Origin: an uncultured Flavobacteriales bacterium
GTDB lineage: Bacteria; Bacteroidota; Bacteroidia; Flavobacteriales_D; Sanyastnellaceae
Length of the DNA stretch: 7,325 nt
Direction: 5' to 3'
NCBI GenBank assembly: GCA_938003665.1
Contig: CALKYI010000450.1
Span: 1 to 7,325 of the forward strand
Part shown: positions 6,849-7,325 of the stretch, one piece after another
Layout: every line of letters starts with the position of its first letter
Position numbering within the stretch: position 1 is the first letter of the stretch
Translations under genes and position numbers: made by a program
The notes under the pieces: generated by a model
Database searches by the model: none
What the model saw: the letters and a program-made list of their open reading frames with translations, nothing else
Told to the model about the DNA's origin: nothing

Positions 6849-7325
6849 ATGATCGTCATCACAGGTTCTGCAGGGTTCATTGGAAGCGCATTGGCTGCGC
6901 GGTTGAACGAGGCGCGATTTTTTGATTTGGTGTTGGTGGACGACTTCAGCCGCGTCGATAAGGCACCGAATCACGCGGAGTTGAAATGCACAGAACGCGT
7001 CGATCGGTTGGCGTTTTTCGATTGGCTAGAGGTCAACGAAAACCAAGTCCAATTCATCTTCCACCTCGGCGCGCGAACCGACACCACGGAGCAGGACCGC
7101 GCGATTTTTGACGATTTGAACGTCTCGTACAGCCAGCGCGTTTGGAATGCTTGCGTGGAGTACGGTTTGCCCTTGGTCTATGCTTCTTCCGCCGCCACGT
7201 ACGGCGGCGGCGAACATGGGTACACAGACGACCACGGCATAGTGGACGCCCTTGCCCCATTGAATCCCTACGGTGAATCCAAAAACGACTTCGATCGCTG
7301 GGCACTGGCTCAAGCCGCTGAAGGC
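6849..7325 (+). CDS. hldD: ADP-L-glycero-D-manno-heptose 6-epimerase, N-terminal part (3' truncated by window edge)
   Basis: The first 159 residues of an extended short-chain dehydrogenase/epimerase, open to the window edge. The Rossmann NADP-binding motif is GSAGFIGS (6-13), with acidic Asp31-Asp32 after the second strand. HLGARTDTTEQD (72-83), NACVEYGLPLVYASSAATYG (100-119) and PLNPYGESK (137-145) follow. Tyr141 and Lys145 form the YxxxK catalytic pair, and Ser113-Ser114 precede the AATYGGG signature of HldD/RfaD. The enzyme inverts C6 of ADP-D-glycero-D-manno-heptose to give the L-glycero form used in lipopolysaccharide core; it is cytoplasmic. The start at 6849 places MIVITGSAG at the N-terminus as the family expects. 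An in-frame ATG at 6825 would add eight unlikely residues and start before the -7 box. The gene is divergent from the PTPS gene across 48 bp. A related nucleotide-sugar epimerase is possible but less likely. Confidence 0.92.
   Translation, partial: MIVITGSAGFIGSALAARLNEARFFDLVLVDDFSRVDKAPNHAELKCTERVDRLAFFDWLEVNENQVQFIFHLGARTDTTEQDRAIFDDLNVSYSQRVWNACVEYGLPLVYASSAATYGGGEHGYTDDHGIVDALAPLNPYGESKNDFDRWALAQAAEG

Noticed and set aside
6801..6974. N-terminal extension of the PTPS gene on the minus strand up to 6974
   Set aside because: The added 58 residues show no family sequence, run antisense through the start of hldD and would cross both predicted promoters. The ATG at 6800 gives a protein of normal PTPS length.

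Overview
The window looks like part of a chromosome from a fairly GC-rich member of the Bacteroidota. Three things point there. A secreted deiminase ends in a type IX secretion (T9SS) sorting domain. Start codons mostly lack Shine-Dalgarno sequences. Short intergenic gaps carry the Bacteroidota -7 promoter motif TAnnTTTG (three exact copies and one 7/8 match). The protein families also resemble Flavobacteriia-type homologues as I remember them, but I cannot name a genus. I see no tRNA, rRNA, CRISPR, insertion sequence or phage gene, and no stretch over 300 bases lacks a gene.

Left part, plus strand (1-4591). The window opens inside a UvrD/PcrA-type DNA helicase gene (C-terminal 481 residues visible). 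Its stop codon overlaps the start of a small predicted lipoprotein of unknown function, whose stop overlaps the start of a serine alpha/beta-hydrolase (phospholipase/carboxylesterase type). Both junctions are TGATG, so these three genes are very probably co-transcribed and translationally coupled. After a 34-bp gap with its own predicted promoter comes a 600-residue secreted peptidylarginine-deiminase-like enzyme: signal peptide, deiminase domain with Asp/His/Cys catalytic residues, Ig-like domain and T9SS C-terminal domain. A strong symmetric hairpin at 4609-4637 ends this gene and also serves the convergent gene on the other strand.

Middle and right part, minus strand (6800-4655). A 6-pyruvoyl-tetrahydropterin synthase (PTPS)-family gene overlaps by one base (TAATG) a GTP cyclohydrolase FolE2 gene. 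Together they would turn GTP into dihydroneopterin triphosphate and then a tetrahydropterin. The PTPS resembles animal PTPS more than E. coli QueD in its metal/catalytic motif, so the end product (biopterin-like cofactor or queuosine precursor) is open. Downstream lies a seven-helix Bax-inhibitor-1 family membrane protein, apparently with its own promoter.

Far right, plus strand (6849-end). A 5' fragment of an ADP-L-glycero-D-manno-heptose 6-epimerase (HldD/RfaD) gene for LPS core synthesis runs off the edge. It diverges from the PTPS gene across only 48 bp, in which two back-to-back -7 boxes are packed so tightly that the two promoters should interfere with one another.

Most of the window is conserved housekeeping content. 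The parts most worth a second look are the deiminase, the PTPS-FolE2 pair and the compact, possibly leaderless promoters. I did not find convincing evidence of an entirely new system.
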